A stretch of DNA of 64,000 nt. Origin: Halorientalis salina (GTDB lineage: Archaea > Halobacteriota > Halobacteria > Halobacteriales > Haloarculaceae). Below, in pieces: positions 25,579 to 34,792 of this stretch (position 1 is its first letter; the number at the start of each line of letters is the position of its first letter). A program made the translations under genes and the position numbers. The notes beneath the pieces are model-generated. The model was not told where the DNA came from. It did not search any database and saw only the letters and a list, made by a program, of their open reading frames with translations. The DNA is taken from positions 558,001 through 622,000 of the forward strand of contig NZ_SOSC01000001.1 of assembly GCF_005049285.1 (NCBI RefSeq), read 5' to 3'.

Positions 25579-25613
25579 AAACCCACCCTTTAGGGGTGGG
25601 CTAGCTTACACAT
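25579..25613 (+). mobile_element. Orphan right-end hairpin of an IS200/IS605 (TnpB-type) element
   Basis: CCCACCC-TTTAG-GGGTGGG (7 bp, 25582-25600) has the CCCTTTA core also found at the TnpB right end near 1238. It follows 250 bases without a gene, and no tnpA or tnpB frame was found beside it. It is read as a decayed element end or a miniature relic. The rest of 25320-25818 shows no gene that I can support. Confidence 0.4.
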
Positions 25614-25818
25614 CTCGAACGGATCAAACCGGGGCCGCCCGGACAGGGGACTATCGACTGGCCGGCGACCGGGTCCGAGTGCCGCGTTTCCATCGCGCCC
25701 CCGGTACGGGTAGTGGAGACGTAGGCGGGGCCAACGGGGACACAGGTACGCGCAAACCCGTGTTCGCCCGGTGTTCGAAGCTCCGGTAGGCTGTACCGGT
25801 CACCGCAGTCGGGAACGG

Positions 25819-26253
25819 TTACTCGAACTCGCCGTCGGGAACGTCGGTTTCGGGCTGGCTCGCCATCTCCAGGCGGTGGTGTGGCAGGAAGTGCGCGAGG
25901 TCGGTCGTCGTGACGATGCCGACCGGTTCGCCGCCTTCGGTGACGGGGAGTTTCTTGACGCCGTTGTTCCCCATGCGGTCGCCCGCGTTCTCGACGGTGT
26001 CGCTGGGCCGGATGGTGACGACCGGGTCGGACATCAGTTCCTCGACCGTCGTCGACTGGGGGTCCTGCCCGTTTCCGATGCTCTTGACCACGTCGTGTTC
26101 GGTGATGATGCCCTCGATCGGGTTCTCCCCGATGACGAGCGATCCGACACCTTCCTCCGCGAAGACGCGAGCAATGTCGTCGATAGTGGTCTCCCGCTCG
26201 ACGGTTTTGACCGGCGAACTCATGATCTCGCTGACTGGCGTGTCGTCTGCCAT
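25819..26253 (-). CDS. CBS-domain protein
   Basis: 144 residues made of two tandem CBS motifs (about 8-60 and 70-130), a ligand-sensing pair that usually binds adenosine nucleotides. Motifs: VSEIMSSPVKTVERETTI, GIITEHDVVKSI, VEELMSDPVVTIRPSDTV, GIVTTTDLAHFL. No fused effector domain. The start at 26253 directly precedes the first CBS motif; the extra nine residues in the longer frame are basic and unlikely. A partner cannot be named from context. Confidence 0.9.
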   Translation of the reverse strand: MADDTPVSEIMSSPVKTVERETTIDDIARVFAEEGVGSLVIGENPIEGIITEHDVVKSIGNGQDPQSTTVEELMSDPVVTIRPSDTVENAGDRMGNNGVKKLPVTEGGEPVGIVTTTDLAHFLPHHRLEMASQPETDVPDGEFE

Positions 26254-26439
26254 GACTACGTTGGCGGTGGTACGCCGCACTCTTAAGCGTAGCCCTCAAC
26301 GCGACACACCCGAGAAAACCCACCAGCCGTCAAACTGCCGGACAGAAATGTTCGCAACCGACGGTTGTCGAGCGGGCAGCAAGCACGATAAGTCTGCCCG
26401 AGCATCGATCCGGTGTTCACGTACTTCTGTCCGAGAGTC

Positions 26440-27078
26440 TCAGTTCGTCCCGACCAGTGCGTCGAGGACCTTCGACTGGGCGATAGTGAGGTGCTCCGTG
26501 AACGTCGACAGGGAGATATCCAGGGTCTCGGCGATCTCGCTGCCGTTGGTTTCTCGCGGATGTTCGAAGTACCCCATCTCGTACGCGGTTTCGATGACCT
26601 CGCGCTGTCGCTCGGTGAGTCGGCCCCGGTCGACGAGGACGAGGTTCTCGCTGTCGAGGTCGCCCGACCGTGAAAGATGCTGGAGCTGGACGTCACCGTA
26701 CTGCGCCCGGAGGTCTGCCACGAGCGACCGGACCACGTCGACGTCCGGCGCGTAGAAGGTCAGTACCAGGCGGCCGTTCTCGGCCCGGACGTCCTGGAGC
26801 GGACAGTCCCGGCGCTCGACGGCCTCACACACGCAGCTCCGGTCGCGCTCGCGTTCGAACCGGTACCTCGTCTCGGTGTGCGTCTCGAAGACCGGCGTCA
26901 CGCCCTCGCGGTCGATCTCCGAGTCGGCAGTGAACTCCTCGGTGACCGGTCCCTCGCCGGTCGCGGCGTTCCAGGAGATGTTCGATACCTCGTCACCGGT
27001 CTCCGCCGAGATCTCGCCGGCCGGGCACGACCCCGGGGCCAGAACCGACATCGCGACCTGCAACCCTGCCGTGCCCAT
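26440..27078 (-). CDS. HTH-10 family (bacterio-opsin activator-like) transcription regulator
   Basis: 212 residues. The C-terminal 55 residues form the HTH-10 domain: LTERQREVIETAYEMGYFEHPRE, then SEIAETLDISLSTFTEHLT as recognition region. The N-terminal 150 residues are a sensor part with cysteines (CVCEAVERRDC) that might bind metal or sense redox. It is divergent from the cytochrome oxidase gene at 27540, across a 460-base gap, so control of that gene is plausible but unproven. Confidence 0.85.
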   Translation of the reverse strand: MGTAGLQVAMSVLAPGSCPAGEISAETGDEVSNISWNAATGEGPVTEEFTADSEIDREGVTPVFETHTETRYRFERERDRSCVCEAVERRDCPLQDVRAENGRLVLTFYAPDVDVVRSLVADLRAQYGDVQLQHLSRSGDLDSENLVLVDRGRLTERQREVIETAYEMGYFEHPRETNGSEIAETLDISLSTFTEHLTIAQSKVLDALVGTN

Positions 27079-27539
27079 ACGCCCCCTACGAAGCCCCCCA
27101 GTATTGAGGTTCTACCGAAGGTGTTCGCCTCGGCCGACCACGACCGCGCTGGTCGACGCCAGTCGACGACCTGTCCCGACGGGGATGGAAAAACACCCTC
27201 GATGTTTTGGCCCTGGATTGATTCCCCAGCGGGCGGAACCTACGGATGCAGCCGGAATCGACCAGCGGGTTTCGGTTGCGTGGACAGTTCGAGAGTCCGG
27301 CCGAGTCAGCGAGGCGGCCCGGCTGTCGGCAGGCGGCTCGGACAGTTCCCGACGCTGCTCGCCCCGTGGAACTGGACCGAAACGCATTGGTGTCCACTAC
27401 CTGCGACAGCCGGCCAGTATCGGCCGTCTCGCGGGCGGTCCGACGGAAATAGCGGTATTTTTTGCGACGTATAAGTAGGGGTGACCGAATCTATTCGCGA
27501 CAATTGCCATAGCGGTGACGCCGGAACACGCGCGTATCA
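27079..27539. other. Long intergenic region between HTH-10 regulator and coxA
   Basis: 460 bases with no gene I can support; short frames on both strands are Arg/Pro-rich and uneven. TATAAG at 27470-27475 is the best promoter for coxA and would give a leader of about 40 bases. Confidence 0.5.
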
Positions 27540-29342
27540 ATGGCTACAGCGTCGTGGATCAGTATCGCGGTAATGAGTGGACTCCTCTTCGCGGTGATGC
27601 TCTGGGTGACTCGGGTCGAGGACTGGCGGTCGTACGCGCTGTCGGTGTCCGGTGACCGCGGGTTCGGACGCGAGTCGGGGCACGGTCACGCCGAAAAGCC
27701 CAGCGGCATCACGCGGTGGCTGACGACCGTCGATCACAAGGACATCGGCCTGCTGTACGGCACCTTCGGCATCCTCGCGTTCGCCTGGGGCGGCATCGCC
27801 GTGCTGTTGATGCGCGTCGAACTCGCCGGCCCGGCCGAGGACATCATGAGCGCGAGCCTGTACAACGGGCTGATGACGAGTCACGGGGTCACGATGCTGT
27901 TCCTGTTCGGGACGCCAATCCTCGCCGCGTTCTCGAACTACATGATCCCGATACTCATCGGCGCGGACGACATGGCGTTCCCCCGCATCAACGCCATCGC
28001 CTTCTGGCTGCTCCCGCCGGGTGCCCTGCTGATCTGGGGCGGCTTCTTCCTGCCGGCGATCGAACCGGCGCAGACCGCCTGGACGATGTACACGCCGCTG
28101 TCCATCGAACAGACCAATCGCGCCGTCGACCTGATGTTGCTCGGGTTGCACCTGACCGGCGTCTCGGCGACGATGGGGGCGATCAACTTCATCGCGACTA
28201 TCCTCACCGAGCGCGGCGAGGACGTGACCTGGGCGAACCTGGACATCTTCTCGTGGACCATCCTCGTGCAATCCGCACAGATCCTGTTCGTCTTCCCGCT
28301 CCTGGGCAGCGCGCTCATCATGCTCCTGCTGGACCGGAACTTCGGGACCGCGTTCTTCACGGCCGACGGTGGCGGCGCGCTGCTCTGGCAGCACCTGTTC
28401 TGGTTCTTCGGTCACCCCGAGGTGTACGTCCTCGTCCTCCCGCCGATGGGACTCGTGAGCTACATTCTGCCGAAGTTCTGCGGCCGGAAGCTGTTCGGGT
28501 TCAAGTTCGTCGTCTACTCGACGCTCGCGCTGGGCGTCATGTCCTTCGGCGTCTGGGCCCACCACATGTTCGCGACGGGCATCGACCCGCGGCTCCGGGC
28601 GTCCTTTATGGCGGTCTCCATCGCCATCGCGATACCGAGCGCGGTCAAGACGTTCAACTGGATCGCAACGATGTGGAACGGGAAGTTGCGGCTGACCGCG
28701 CCCTTCCTGTTCTGTGCTGGCTTCGTGTTCAACTTCATCATCGGCGGCGTCACGGGCGTCTTCGAGGCCTCGATTCCGATCGACCTCGTCCTCCACGACA
28801 CGTACCACGTCGTCTCACACTTCCACTACGTCATCATGGGTGCCATCGCCTTCGCCGTCTTCGCGGGCGTCTACTACTGGTTCCCGCTGGTGACCTGGAA
28901 GATGTACCAGCGCACGCTGGCGAAGTGGCACTTCTGGCTCTCGATGGTCGGCACCAACCTCACCTTCTTCCCCATGGTCCTGCTGGGCTATCTCGGGATG
29001 CCGCGCCGCTACGCGACCTACGAGATCACCGCGGGACCGCTGAACGTGTTCACTATCCTGCACCAGCTGGCGACGGTCGGCGCGTTCGTGCTGGCCGTCG
29101 GCCAGCTCATCTTCGTCTGGAACATCGTGACCTCCTGGCTGGAAGGCCCCGACATCGGAACCGACGACCCGTGGAACCTCGAGGAAACGCGGATCTCCGG
29201 CCGTGAGTGGGCCTGGTTCGAGGAGCAGCGCGAGACCGCCATGCCGGACGGCGGTGAGCGAACGGAGAGTTCGCGATCCTCGTCTGTCCAGAGGTCAGAC
29301 GGCGGTGAACGAACTGATGGTTCGGAGTCCTCGTCGGACTGA
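27540..29342 (+). CDS. coxA: Haem-copper terminal oxidase subunit I
   Basis: 600 residues, twelve or more membrane helices. Haem and copper ligands are visible: His in TSHGVTMLF, GHPEVYVLVLP (CuB His and cross-linked Tyr), WAHHMF, and HFHYVI. Both proton channels are seen: D channel Asp in GADDMAFPRIN with Glu in GHPEVY, and K channel Lys in AIPSAVKTFNW. This is an A-type oxidase reducing oxygen to water. Subunit II and III genes are not adjacent. The C-terminus ends in an unusual 17-residue repeat of Ser/Gly/Glu/Arg. Halocyanin at 31.7 kb could be an electron donor. Confidence 0.95.
   Translation: MATASWISIAVMSGLLFAVMLWVTRVEDWRSYALSVSGDRGFGRESGHGHAEKPSGITRWLTTVDHKDIGLLYGTFGILAFAWGGIAVLLMRVELAGPAEDIMSASLYNGLMTSHGVTMLFLFGTPILAAFSNYMIPILIGADDMAFPRINAIAFWLLPPGALLIWGGFFLPAIEPAQTAWTMYTPLSIEQTNRAVDLMLLGLHLTGVSATMGAINFIATILTERGEDVTWANLDIFSWTILVQSAQILFVFPLLGSALIMLLLDRNFGTAFFTADGGGALLWQHLFWFFGHPEVYVLVLPPMGLVSYILPKFCGRKLFGFKFVVYSTLALGVMSFGVWAHHMFATGIDPRLRASFMAVSIAIAIPSAVKTFNWIATMWNGKLRLTAPFLFCAGFVFNFIIGGVTGVFEASIPIDLVLHDTYHVVSHFHYVIMGAIAFAVFAGVYYWFPLVTWKMYQRTLAKWHFWLSMVGTNLTFFPMVLLGYLGMPRRYATYEITAGPLNVFTILHQLATVGAFVLAVGQLIFVWNIVTSWLEGPDIGTDDPWNLEETRISGREWAWFEEQRETAMPDGGERTESSRSSSVQRSDGGERTDGSESSSD
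29247..29336 (+). repeat. Two tandem palindromic repeats inside the 3' end of coxA
   Basis: A unit beginning GACGGCGGTGARCGAAC occurs at 29247 and 29298, 51 bases apart (17 codons). Each copy carries a small palindrome: GCGAAC/GTTCGC (29258-29274) and CGAAC/GTTCG (29310-29324). They code for DGGERTESSRSSS and DGGERTDGSESSS beyond the conserved oxidase fold. The form resembles the short GAAC/GTTC palindromes scattered in haloarchaeal genomes. Confidence 0.6.
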
Positions 29343-29388
29343 CGGGGAGTCCCAGTAGTTTTACCCCGCGAGTCGCCAGTCCTCTCGT

Positions 29389-29691
29389 ATGACAGAGGAA
29401 CGAGACCCGGAGGCGACCCTGGACCAGTGGAAAGCGGAGATGCAGGCCGAACACGCCGAGGCCATCGCGAACCCCGACCCCGAGGAGGATCACCAGATCG
29501 AGGGTGTCGTCCAAGTCAACTACCGCGTCTACTACGAGTACGACGAAGACAGTGACGCGCTCGAACGGACGCGGGAAGAGCAAGTAGACGAGTTGACGGA
29601 CCCGGAACTGCGCTCGTGTGCCTGCGGCGTCCGGGGGATGACGCCCGACGAAGCGCGAGAACACATGGCCGCGAGTCGCAACCAATCGTAG
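29389..29691 (+). CDS. Uncharacterised acidic protein with two close cysteines
   Basis: 100 residues, not recognised. Very acidic, with RSCACGVRGMTPDEAREHM near the end: the CxC plus the following helix might bind a metal. A central tyrosine-rich strand reads VNYRVYYEYDED. A TAGTTTTAC element about 30 bases before the ATG supports a leaderless transcript of its own. Real coding is supported by strong acidic bias and codon use. Confidence 0.65.
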   Translation: MTEERDPEATLDQWKAEMQAEHAEAIANPDPEEDHQIEGVVQVNYRVYYEYDEDSDALERTREEQVDELTDPELRSCACGVRGMTPDEAREHMAASRNQS

Positions 29692-29773
29692 CGAGGACGC
29701 AAGCACCTATCGACTACGTGAAACGATTTAATTCATAACAGACCTGTGAGTATCGCCACTGACTGTCTTCCAG

Positions 29774-30583
29774 ATGATAGATTCGCTCCTCCGCATCCTG
29801 ATCGGTGTCGTCGTCAGTATCGTCGCAGCGGCGATTCTGATGCCGCTGACGTTTCTCATCGCGAAACTACTGCGCCGGATCATCGGCGGAAAGACGGCCC
29901 AATCCGTCTGTCAGCGCGTGGGGAAACCGAGCCTGAACACGGATCTGGCGGACAAGGTGGAGACGGCGATCATCGGCGGTCTCATCGGTGGCGTGGTGTT
30001 CGCGAGTCTCAGTCCGGCCCTCGCGCCGGCGATGTACGACTTCCACGTCGACAGCGGCATCGTCGATCAGCCGGAACCGGACCTTTCGGTCCACGAACTT
30101 CGCGGCGTCTCCGAGGAGACCATCTCCGAGGAGTTCGAAGTCCGCGCGGACGAGAACTACTCGGTGTACGTACTCGAACTTCACAACGACGACAACAGGG
30201 CCCTCTCGGATTACAACTTGAACGTCAGGTTCCCGGGATGTGTCGAGCGGACCTCGATGGGGGCGACGACGTTCGGGGCAGCCGTCGTCAGCAACGAAAC
30301 CGAGCAGGTCCAGGTCGGCGAGTTCAGCAACCGCTCGGCCAACGCGACCTGTTACGGGGCGATCCAGATCGACGAGTTCTCGACGCAGAGTTCGACGGTC
30401 GTTACCTTCCTCGTCAACGATACTGCGGACGAGAGCCGAACGGAAATGTATCCCGCACCGGAAAACGAGAGCTCGGTCTACCTGTCCAATTCCTATACCT
30501 GGAAGTACAACAGCCGCAGTTACTACGAACCCGCCGAACTGACGAGCTACAACACGACGATCGCTAACAACAGCGCGGCCTGA
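29774..30583 (+). CDS. Uncharacterised membrane protein with extracellular beta-rich domain
   Basis: 269 residues, function unknown. There are two N-terminal membrane helices (ILIGVVVSIVAAAILMPLTFLI and ETAIIGGLIGGVVFASLSPAL) with a short basic loop between. A domain of about 180 residues follows with many N-glycosylation sequons (NYS, NET, NRS, NAT, NDT, NES, NTT, NNS) and two cysteines (PGCVER and NATCYG) that could pair, so it is probably outside the cell. The genes on either side give no clue. Confidence 0.7.
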   Translation: MIDSLLRILIGVVVSIVAAAILMPLTFLIAKLLRRIIGGKTAQSVCQRVGKPSLNTDLADKVETAIIGGLIGGVVFASLSPALAPAMYDFHVDSGIVDQPEPDLSVHELRGVSEETISEEFEVRADENYSVYVLELHNDDNRALSDYNLNVRFPGCVERTSMGATTFGAAVVSNETEQVQVGEFSNRSANATCYGAIQIDEFSTQSSTVVTFLVNDTADESRTEMYPAPENESSVYLSNSYTWKYNSRSYYEPAELTSYNTTIANNSAA

Positions 30584-30676
30584 CGAGACTACTCGGTTGG
30601 GCCTGCGTCGGACTGTGATCGAAATCAGAAGCCTCTCGATTCCAGCGGTGTCCAGGCGGACCGAACGGAGTCCAGT

Positions 30677-31651
30677 TCACGGCTCGCTGTCGTACCGTGG
30701 CATCGAGAGCGTCGTCGCGAGCGGGAGGTAACAGAGTTGATGCTCCAGAGCGAGATCGCTGGCCCCCGGCCGGGTCGCACTCGCCGCGACCGACGCAGTC
30801 GACAGCGTCGTCGCCTCGGCATAACAGGAGGCGTAGTTCAGCCGGAAGAAGTCCTCGACGAGCGTCGTATCGAAGTGCCTCGTCATCGCATCGAACACGG
30901 CCCTGCCCCGTTCCCGGGCGGACCGACAGTCCGGTTCCGGAAAGAACTCGCGCGCGAAATACGCGTACGCGCGGTCCGACTCGAAATACCCGGGGAGAAC
31001 CTCCTCGATGGAGTTTCGGCCGGCCTGGAGCGTGTCCTCGTCGACGCAGTCGGCAAGCGGTGCAACCGACCGCGCTTCCGGCCGGTCGCCCGCGCTCGCG
31101 CGCTCCTGAAACGCCTCGATACAGCAATCCGGGTACCCGTGTAGCGACCCCTGATACCGTTCGAACTCGGCACGCGTTCCCTCGACGACGGCATCGAGGT
31201 TCCGGTCGAGAATCGTTTCCGGGGCCGGCGCGTCGCCGGCACGGAAGAAATACACCCGGAGCCCCCACTCGACGGAGCGCCCGTATCGCAGCCACTCCGG
31301 GACGACGACGGTCTCTCCGGGGTAGGCCGTCCGGAGTAGCTCGACCTCGGGGAGCCGGTCGGCCACCTCGCGTATCCGATCGGCGGCGTCTCGTAACGAG
31401 GCTCGTTCCACCGCGTCGACCGAGACCTCCGTCGTCTGAAGGAGCAATCGGGACTGCGTGACGGTCTCGATTCGCTCGGTGCTTCGGCCGCCGTCCCCGC
31501 TGGCGCTCGCGTACGCGCGCGCTGCCTGTTCGATGCTTCGGAGGTACGAGCGGTCGATCGGGACGCTGGCACCGCGGCGGTGACCGGTACGCACCGACGC
31601 CGTCTCCAGGGCGATGATCGTGGGAAGGGAAGCCACTGCAGCACGGTTCAT
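30677..31651 (-). CDS. DUF483-like protein
   Basis: 324 residues from ATG 31651, or 334 from 31681. It carries the signature LHGYPDCCIEAFQE with two adjacent cysteines, as in archaeal DUF483 proteins of unknown function. Other landmarks are WGLRVYFFRAGDAPAPE and FFRLNYASCYAEATTL. The long N-terminal helical part (YLRSIEQAARAYASAS) is less conserved-looking. No membrane segment is seen. I cannot assign a reaction. The second start is preferred because the ten extra residues look unrelated. Confidence 0.6.
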   Translation of the reverse strand: MNRAAVASLPTIIALETASVRTGHRRGASVPIDRSYLRSIEQAARAYASASGDGGRSTERIETVTQSRLLLQTTEVSVDAVERASLRDAADRIREVADRLPEVELLRTAYPGETVVVPEWLRYGRSVEWGLRVYFFRAGDAPAPETILDRNLDAVVEGTRAEFERYQGSLHGYPDCCIEAFQERASAGDRPEARSVAPLADCVDEDTLQAGRNSIEEVLPGYFESDRAYAYFAREFFPEPDCRSARERGRAVFDAMTRHFDTTLVEDFFRLNYASCYAEATTLSTASVAASATRPGASDLALEHQLCYLPLATTLSMPRYDSEP

Positions 31652-31722
31652 GCCGTGAGGCTCCACGTCCAGCACCCTCAATCATCCGCCGGCCGCTGTT
31701 CGCGTGGGATCCGCCGGGCCGA

Positions 31723-32253
31723 CTACCCGTGGAACTCGTCCCAGCCGACCGCTTCCTGGTCGACGATGGTGTCACTCTCCGGCACATCGCCGTCCGGCGG
31801 CATACTCCCCTCGGCGGGGCCACCGGGTTCGTCGACCACGATCCGGCCGAGCATCCCCAGGGTCTTGTGAGGGATACAGAAGTAATCGTACGTCCCCGCC
31901 ACGTCGAAAGTGTGTTCGAAGGTCGCCCCCTCCTCGGACAATGTTTCGCTGTTCCAGGGTTCGGCGTCCTGGGGGATCCGAGTCACGGTCGCACCTCCGT
32001 TCCCGTCCGCATAGGCTGTCGAGGAGTGTGCCCCGGACGCGTTCACCCACGTGACGGTCGTCCCGGATTCGACGAACAGCCCCATGGGATCGAAGATGTA
32101 CTCCGAGCCGTCGGTCCGCATCTCGACGGTGTTTTCCCCGTCACCACCGCCGTCGGTCGGGCTACCGCCATCGCCACCGCCGTTTCCGCCACAACCAGCA
32201 AGCCCGATCAGTGACGCGGTCCCGATACCTGTAAGGAAGGTACGGCGACGCAT
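31723..32253 (-). CDS. Halocyanin-like blue copper lipoprotein
   Basis: 176 residues. Twin-arginine signal MRRRTFLTGIGTASLIG and lipobox LAGC predict Tat export and a lipid anchor on Cys20. A Gly/Asp linker leads to a plastocyanin-like domain with type-1 copper ligands His (ASGAHSS), Cys and His (YFCIPHKTLGM) and Met (LGMLG). It moves electrons at the outer membrane face, for example to a terminal oxidase. A 30-residue acidic tail follows the domain. Start 32253 places the RR motif at the N-terminus. Confidence 0.92.
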   Translation of the reverse strand: MRRRTFLTGIGTASLIGLAGCGGNGGGDGGSPTDGGGDGENTVEMRTDGSEYIFDPMGLFVESGTTVTWVNASGAHSSTAYADGNGGATVTRIPQDAEPWNSETLSEEGATFEHTFDVAGTYDYFCIPHKTLGMLGRIVVDEPGGPAEGSMPPDGDVPESDTIVDQEAVGWDEFHG

Positions 32254-32401
32254 ACCGGAACAGTCCACGGCCAGCCCCAAGACTTCCAGTGAGAGCAGGA
32301 TGTCCATTCGAAGCCGAGATGTCGCGCGACCGAACATGGGGCGTGAGGGCCCGTGACCGACAACGGTGTGTTTTTTGCGCCCCGGATTCCCACACCGAGT
32401 A

Positions 32402-34279
32402 ATGACCGACACCGCGGAGTACGACTACGAGGAGTTGGGGCTGGTCGCCGGGCTGGAGATCCACCAGCAACTGGACACCGAAGAGAAGCTGTTCTGCGGG
32501 TGTCCGACGGCGCTGCGTGAACCCGAAGACGCCGTCCGGCGGTTCACCCGGTATCTGCACCCCACCAAGAGCGAACTCGGGGAGATCGACGACGCCGCCC
32601 TCGAAGAGAGCATGGTCGACCGCGAGTTCGAGTACCTCGCCTACGACACGACCTGTCTCGTCGAGGAAGACGACGAGCCGCCCCACCGCGTCGACCGCGA
32701 GGCCATGGACACCGCCATGGAGATCGCACAGCTACTCGATATGAACGTGGTCGACCAGGTCAACGTCATGCGGAAGATCGTCGTCGACGGGTCGAACACC
32801 TCCGGCTTCCAGCGCTCGATGATGGTCGCCAACGAGGGCGTCATCGAGACCGAGGACGGCCCGGTCGGCATCGAGGACATGCTGCTGGAAGAGGAGTCCT
32901 GCCAGCGCGTCGAGGAGACCGACGACGGCGTCCGCTTCAGCCTCGACCGCCTCGGCATCCCACTGGTCGAGATCGGCACCAAACCCGACATCCGCTCGCC
33001 CGAACAGGCCAAAGAGGCCGCAGAGCGCATCGGGATGTTGCTGCGCTCGACGGGGAAGGTCAAACGCGGCCTGGGCACCATCCGCCAGGACGTCAACGTC
33101 TCCATCGCCGAGGGGGCCCGCATCGAGATGAAGGGCGTCCAGAGCTTAGAGGACATCGACGACCTCGTTCGCAACGAAGTCCGCCGCCAGGTCGAACTGC
33201 TGGACATCAAAGACGAACTCCACGACCGCGACGCCGAGGTCGGCGACCCACAGGACGTGACCGAAGTCTTCGAAGACACCGAGTCGGGCGTCATCGGCGG
33301 CGCACTCTCCTCGGGCGGGAAAGTGATGGGACTGCCGCTCTCCGGGTTCGACGGCCTCGTCGGCCGGGAGATTCAGCCCGACCGCCGGCTCGGAACCGAG
33401 TTCTCCGACCACGCCAAGCGCCACGGCGCGGGCGGCATCTTCCACACCGACGAACTCCCGGCCTACGGCGTCACGGAGGACGAAGTCGCGGCGCTTCGGG
33501 ACGCAGTGGGTGCCGGCCCCGAGGACGCCGTCGCCATCGTCGCCGACGACCCCGACACGGCGGAGTTGGCCATCGGAGCCGTCGCCGAGCGGGCCGAAAC
33601 CGCGATGGACGGCGTCCCCGAGGAGACCCGGGACGCCACCGAGGACGGCACTTCCCGCTATCTGCGCCCGCTCCCGGGCGCAGCGCGGATGTACCCCGAG
33701 ACAGACGTGCCGCCGGTCGAACCCGACCCGGCGGCGGTCGAGACGCCGGAACTGCTCACCGAGAAGGTAGAGCGATACCGGACCGAACTCGATCTCGGCG
33801 AGGGACTGGCCAATCAGGTCGCCTACGGCCAGCGCTGGGCGCTGTTCGAGGAGGCCGTCGAGACCGGGGTCGACCCCAACCTCGCGGCTCGCACGCTCGA
33901 ATCCGACGTGACGGAACTCCGCCGCCACGACGTCCCCGTCGAGAACCTGACCGACGACCACTTCCGTGGGGTGTTCTACCTGCTCGCCGACGGCGAACTC
34001 GCAAAGGAGGGCGTTCCGGACCTGCTGACCGCGCTGGCCGAGGACCCCGAGTTGACCGCCCCCGAGGCCGCAGACCAGGAAGACCTCGGGAGCGCCGGCG
34101 AGGACGAGGTCCGCGACGCCGTCGTCGAGGTCGTCGAGCGCAACGCCGAGCAGGTCGCCGAGGAGGGAATGGGTGCCTTCTCCGGCCTGATGGGCGAGTG
34201 CATGGGCGCGCTGCGCGGCCAGGCCGACGGCGACCTGGTCAGCGAGGTGCTGCGCGAGGAGATCCAGAAGCGAGCCTGA
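32402..34279 (+). CDS. gatE: Glutamyl-tRNA(Gln) amidotransferase subunit E
   Basis: 625 residues. Archaea make Gln-tRNA by amidating Glu-tRNA(Gln) with GatDE; GatE is the kinase/amidase and tRNA-binding subunit. Motifs: GLVAGLEIHQQLDTEEKLFCG, SNTSGFQRSMMVANEG, IPLVEIGTKPDI, GLGTIRQDVNVSI. An AspRS-like insertion domain spans about residues 270-420 and the YqeY-like tail carries GMGAFSGLMGECMGALRGQADG. GatD is not adjacent. ATG 32402 is used; the frame at 32366 starts inside the promoter region, which has GTGTTTTTTGCG. Confidence 0.96.
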   Translation: MTDTAEYDYEELGLVAGLEIHQQLDTEEKLFCGCPTALREPEDAVRRFTRYLHPTKSELGEIDDAALEESMVDREFEYLAYDTTCLVEEDDEPPHRVDREAMDTAMEIAQLLDMNVVDQVNVMRKIVVDGSNTSGFQRSMMVANEGVIETEDGPVGIEDMLLEEESCQRVEETDDGVRFSLDRLGIPLVEIGTKPDIRSPEQAKEAAERIGMLLRSTGKVKRGLGTIRQDVNVSIAEGARIEMKGVQSLEDIDDLVRNEVRRQVELLDIKDELHDRDAEVGDPQDVTEVFEDTESGVIGGALSSGGKVMGLPLSGFDGLVGREIQPDRRLGTEFSDHAKRHGAGGIFHTDELPAYGVTEDEVAALRDAVGAGPEDAVAIVADDPDTAELAIGAVAERAETAMDGVPEETRDATEDGTSRYLRPLPGAARMYPETDVPPVEPDPAAVETPELLTEKVERYRTELDLGEGLANQVAYGQRWALFEEAVETGVDPNLAARTLESDVTELRRHDVPVENLTDDHFRGVFYLLADGELAKEGVPDLLTALAEDPELTAPEAADQEDLGSAGEDEVRDAVVEVVERNAEQVAEEGMGAFSGLMGECMGALRGQADGDLVSEVLREEIQKRA

Positions 34280-34432
34280 GACCGACGGCCCCGGGATCCC
34301 ACCGACCGTAATTCACTCACGGGAGCGCGTGGTAGACGGGGTCGGTGGGTCACGATCCTCTCGAAACATCATTTCCTCATCTCGACGGTCCTCGCGGTCG
34401 CGCTCGTTCCAGTCGTCGAACCGTCAGCCCCG

Positions 34433-34792
34433 TTGGTGATCGTCGGCTACGGGGCGGCTCTGGGCGTCCTGGTCGACCTGGACCACTTCCTGCTCGCTCG
34501 CTGGAACACCGGGAACTGGCGAGCGACGACCGACGTCGTCCGAAACCCGCGGCTGCTCCTCTTCGACCAGGAATCGATCTTCGAGCACGGTGAGGTCGGG
34601 GCGAAACAGCGACTCCGCAGTCACGTGGTCATCACCGGCTGCCTCGTCGCCGGACTCCTGCCGGTCAGCCAGCCGTTGGCCGTTGTCTCCGGCGTAGTGC
34701 TAGTCGGTCACATCCTCTCGGACATCGTCTGGGACTTTACCCCCGTCTTCGGGCCGCCCCAGGCGTCGGTGCGAAAGCAGCGAAAAGGCTGA
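34433..34792 (+). CDS. Small membrane protein, metal-dependent-hydrolase-like (YdjM-like), start uncertain
   Basis: 119 residues from GTG 34433. It has DLDHFLLARWNTGNW (the DxDH pattern of YdjM-like membrane hydrolases) and two membrane helices. The same frame stays open upstream for about 30 codons and encodes a good helix (HHFLISTVLAVALVPVV), but no ATG, GTG or TTG start is found there. GTG 34345 lies in a neighbouring frame, and skipping one base near 34354 would join it to the conserved frame. Either the start is at 34433 and one helix is lost, or the gene has a frameshift at its 5' end. Confidence 0.5.
   Translation: MVIVGYGAALGVLVDLDHFLLARWNTGNWRATTDVVRNPRLLLFDQESIFEHGEVGAKQRLRSHVVITGCLVAGLLPVSQPLAVVSGVVLVGHILSDIVWDFTPVFGPPQASVRKQRKG

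Noticed and set aside
25601-26323. 240-codon leftward frame over the CBS gene and its downstream region
   Set aside because: Out of frame with the clear CBS-domain gene; Arg/His-rich, no domain.
27086-27452. Short frames between the HTH-10 regulator and coxA
   Set aside because: Arg/Pro/Ser-rich on both strands, no acidic bias, no motif, no promoter at the right distance.
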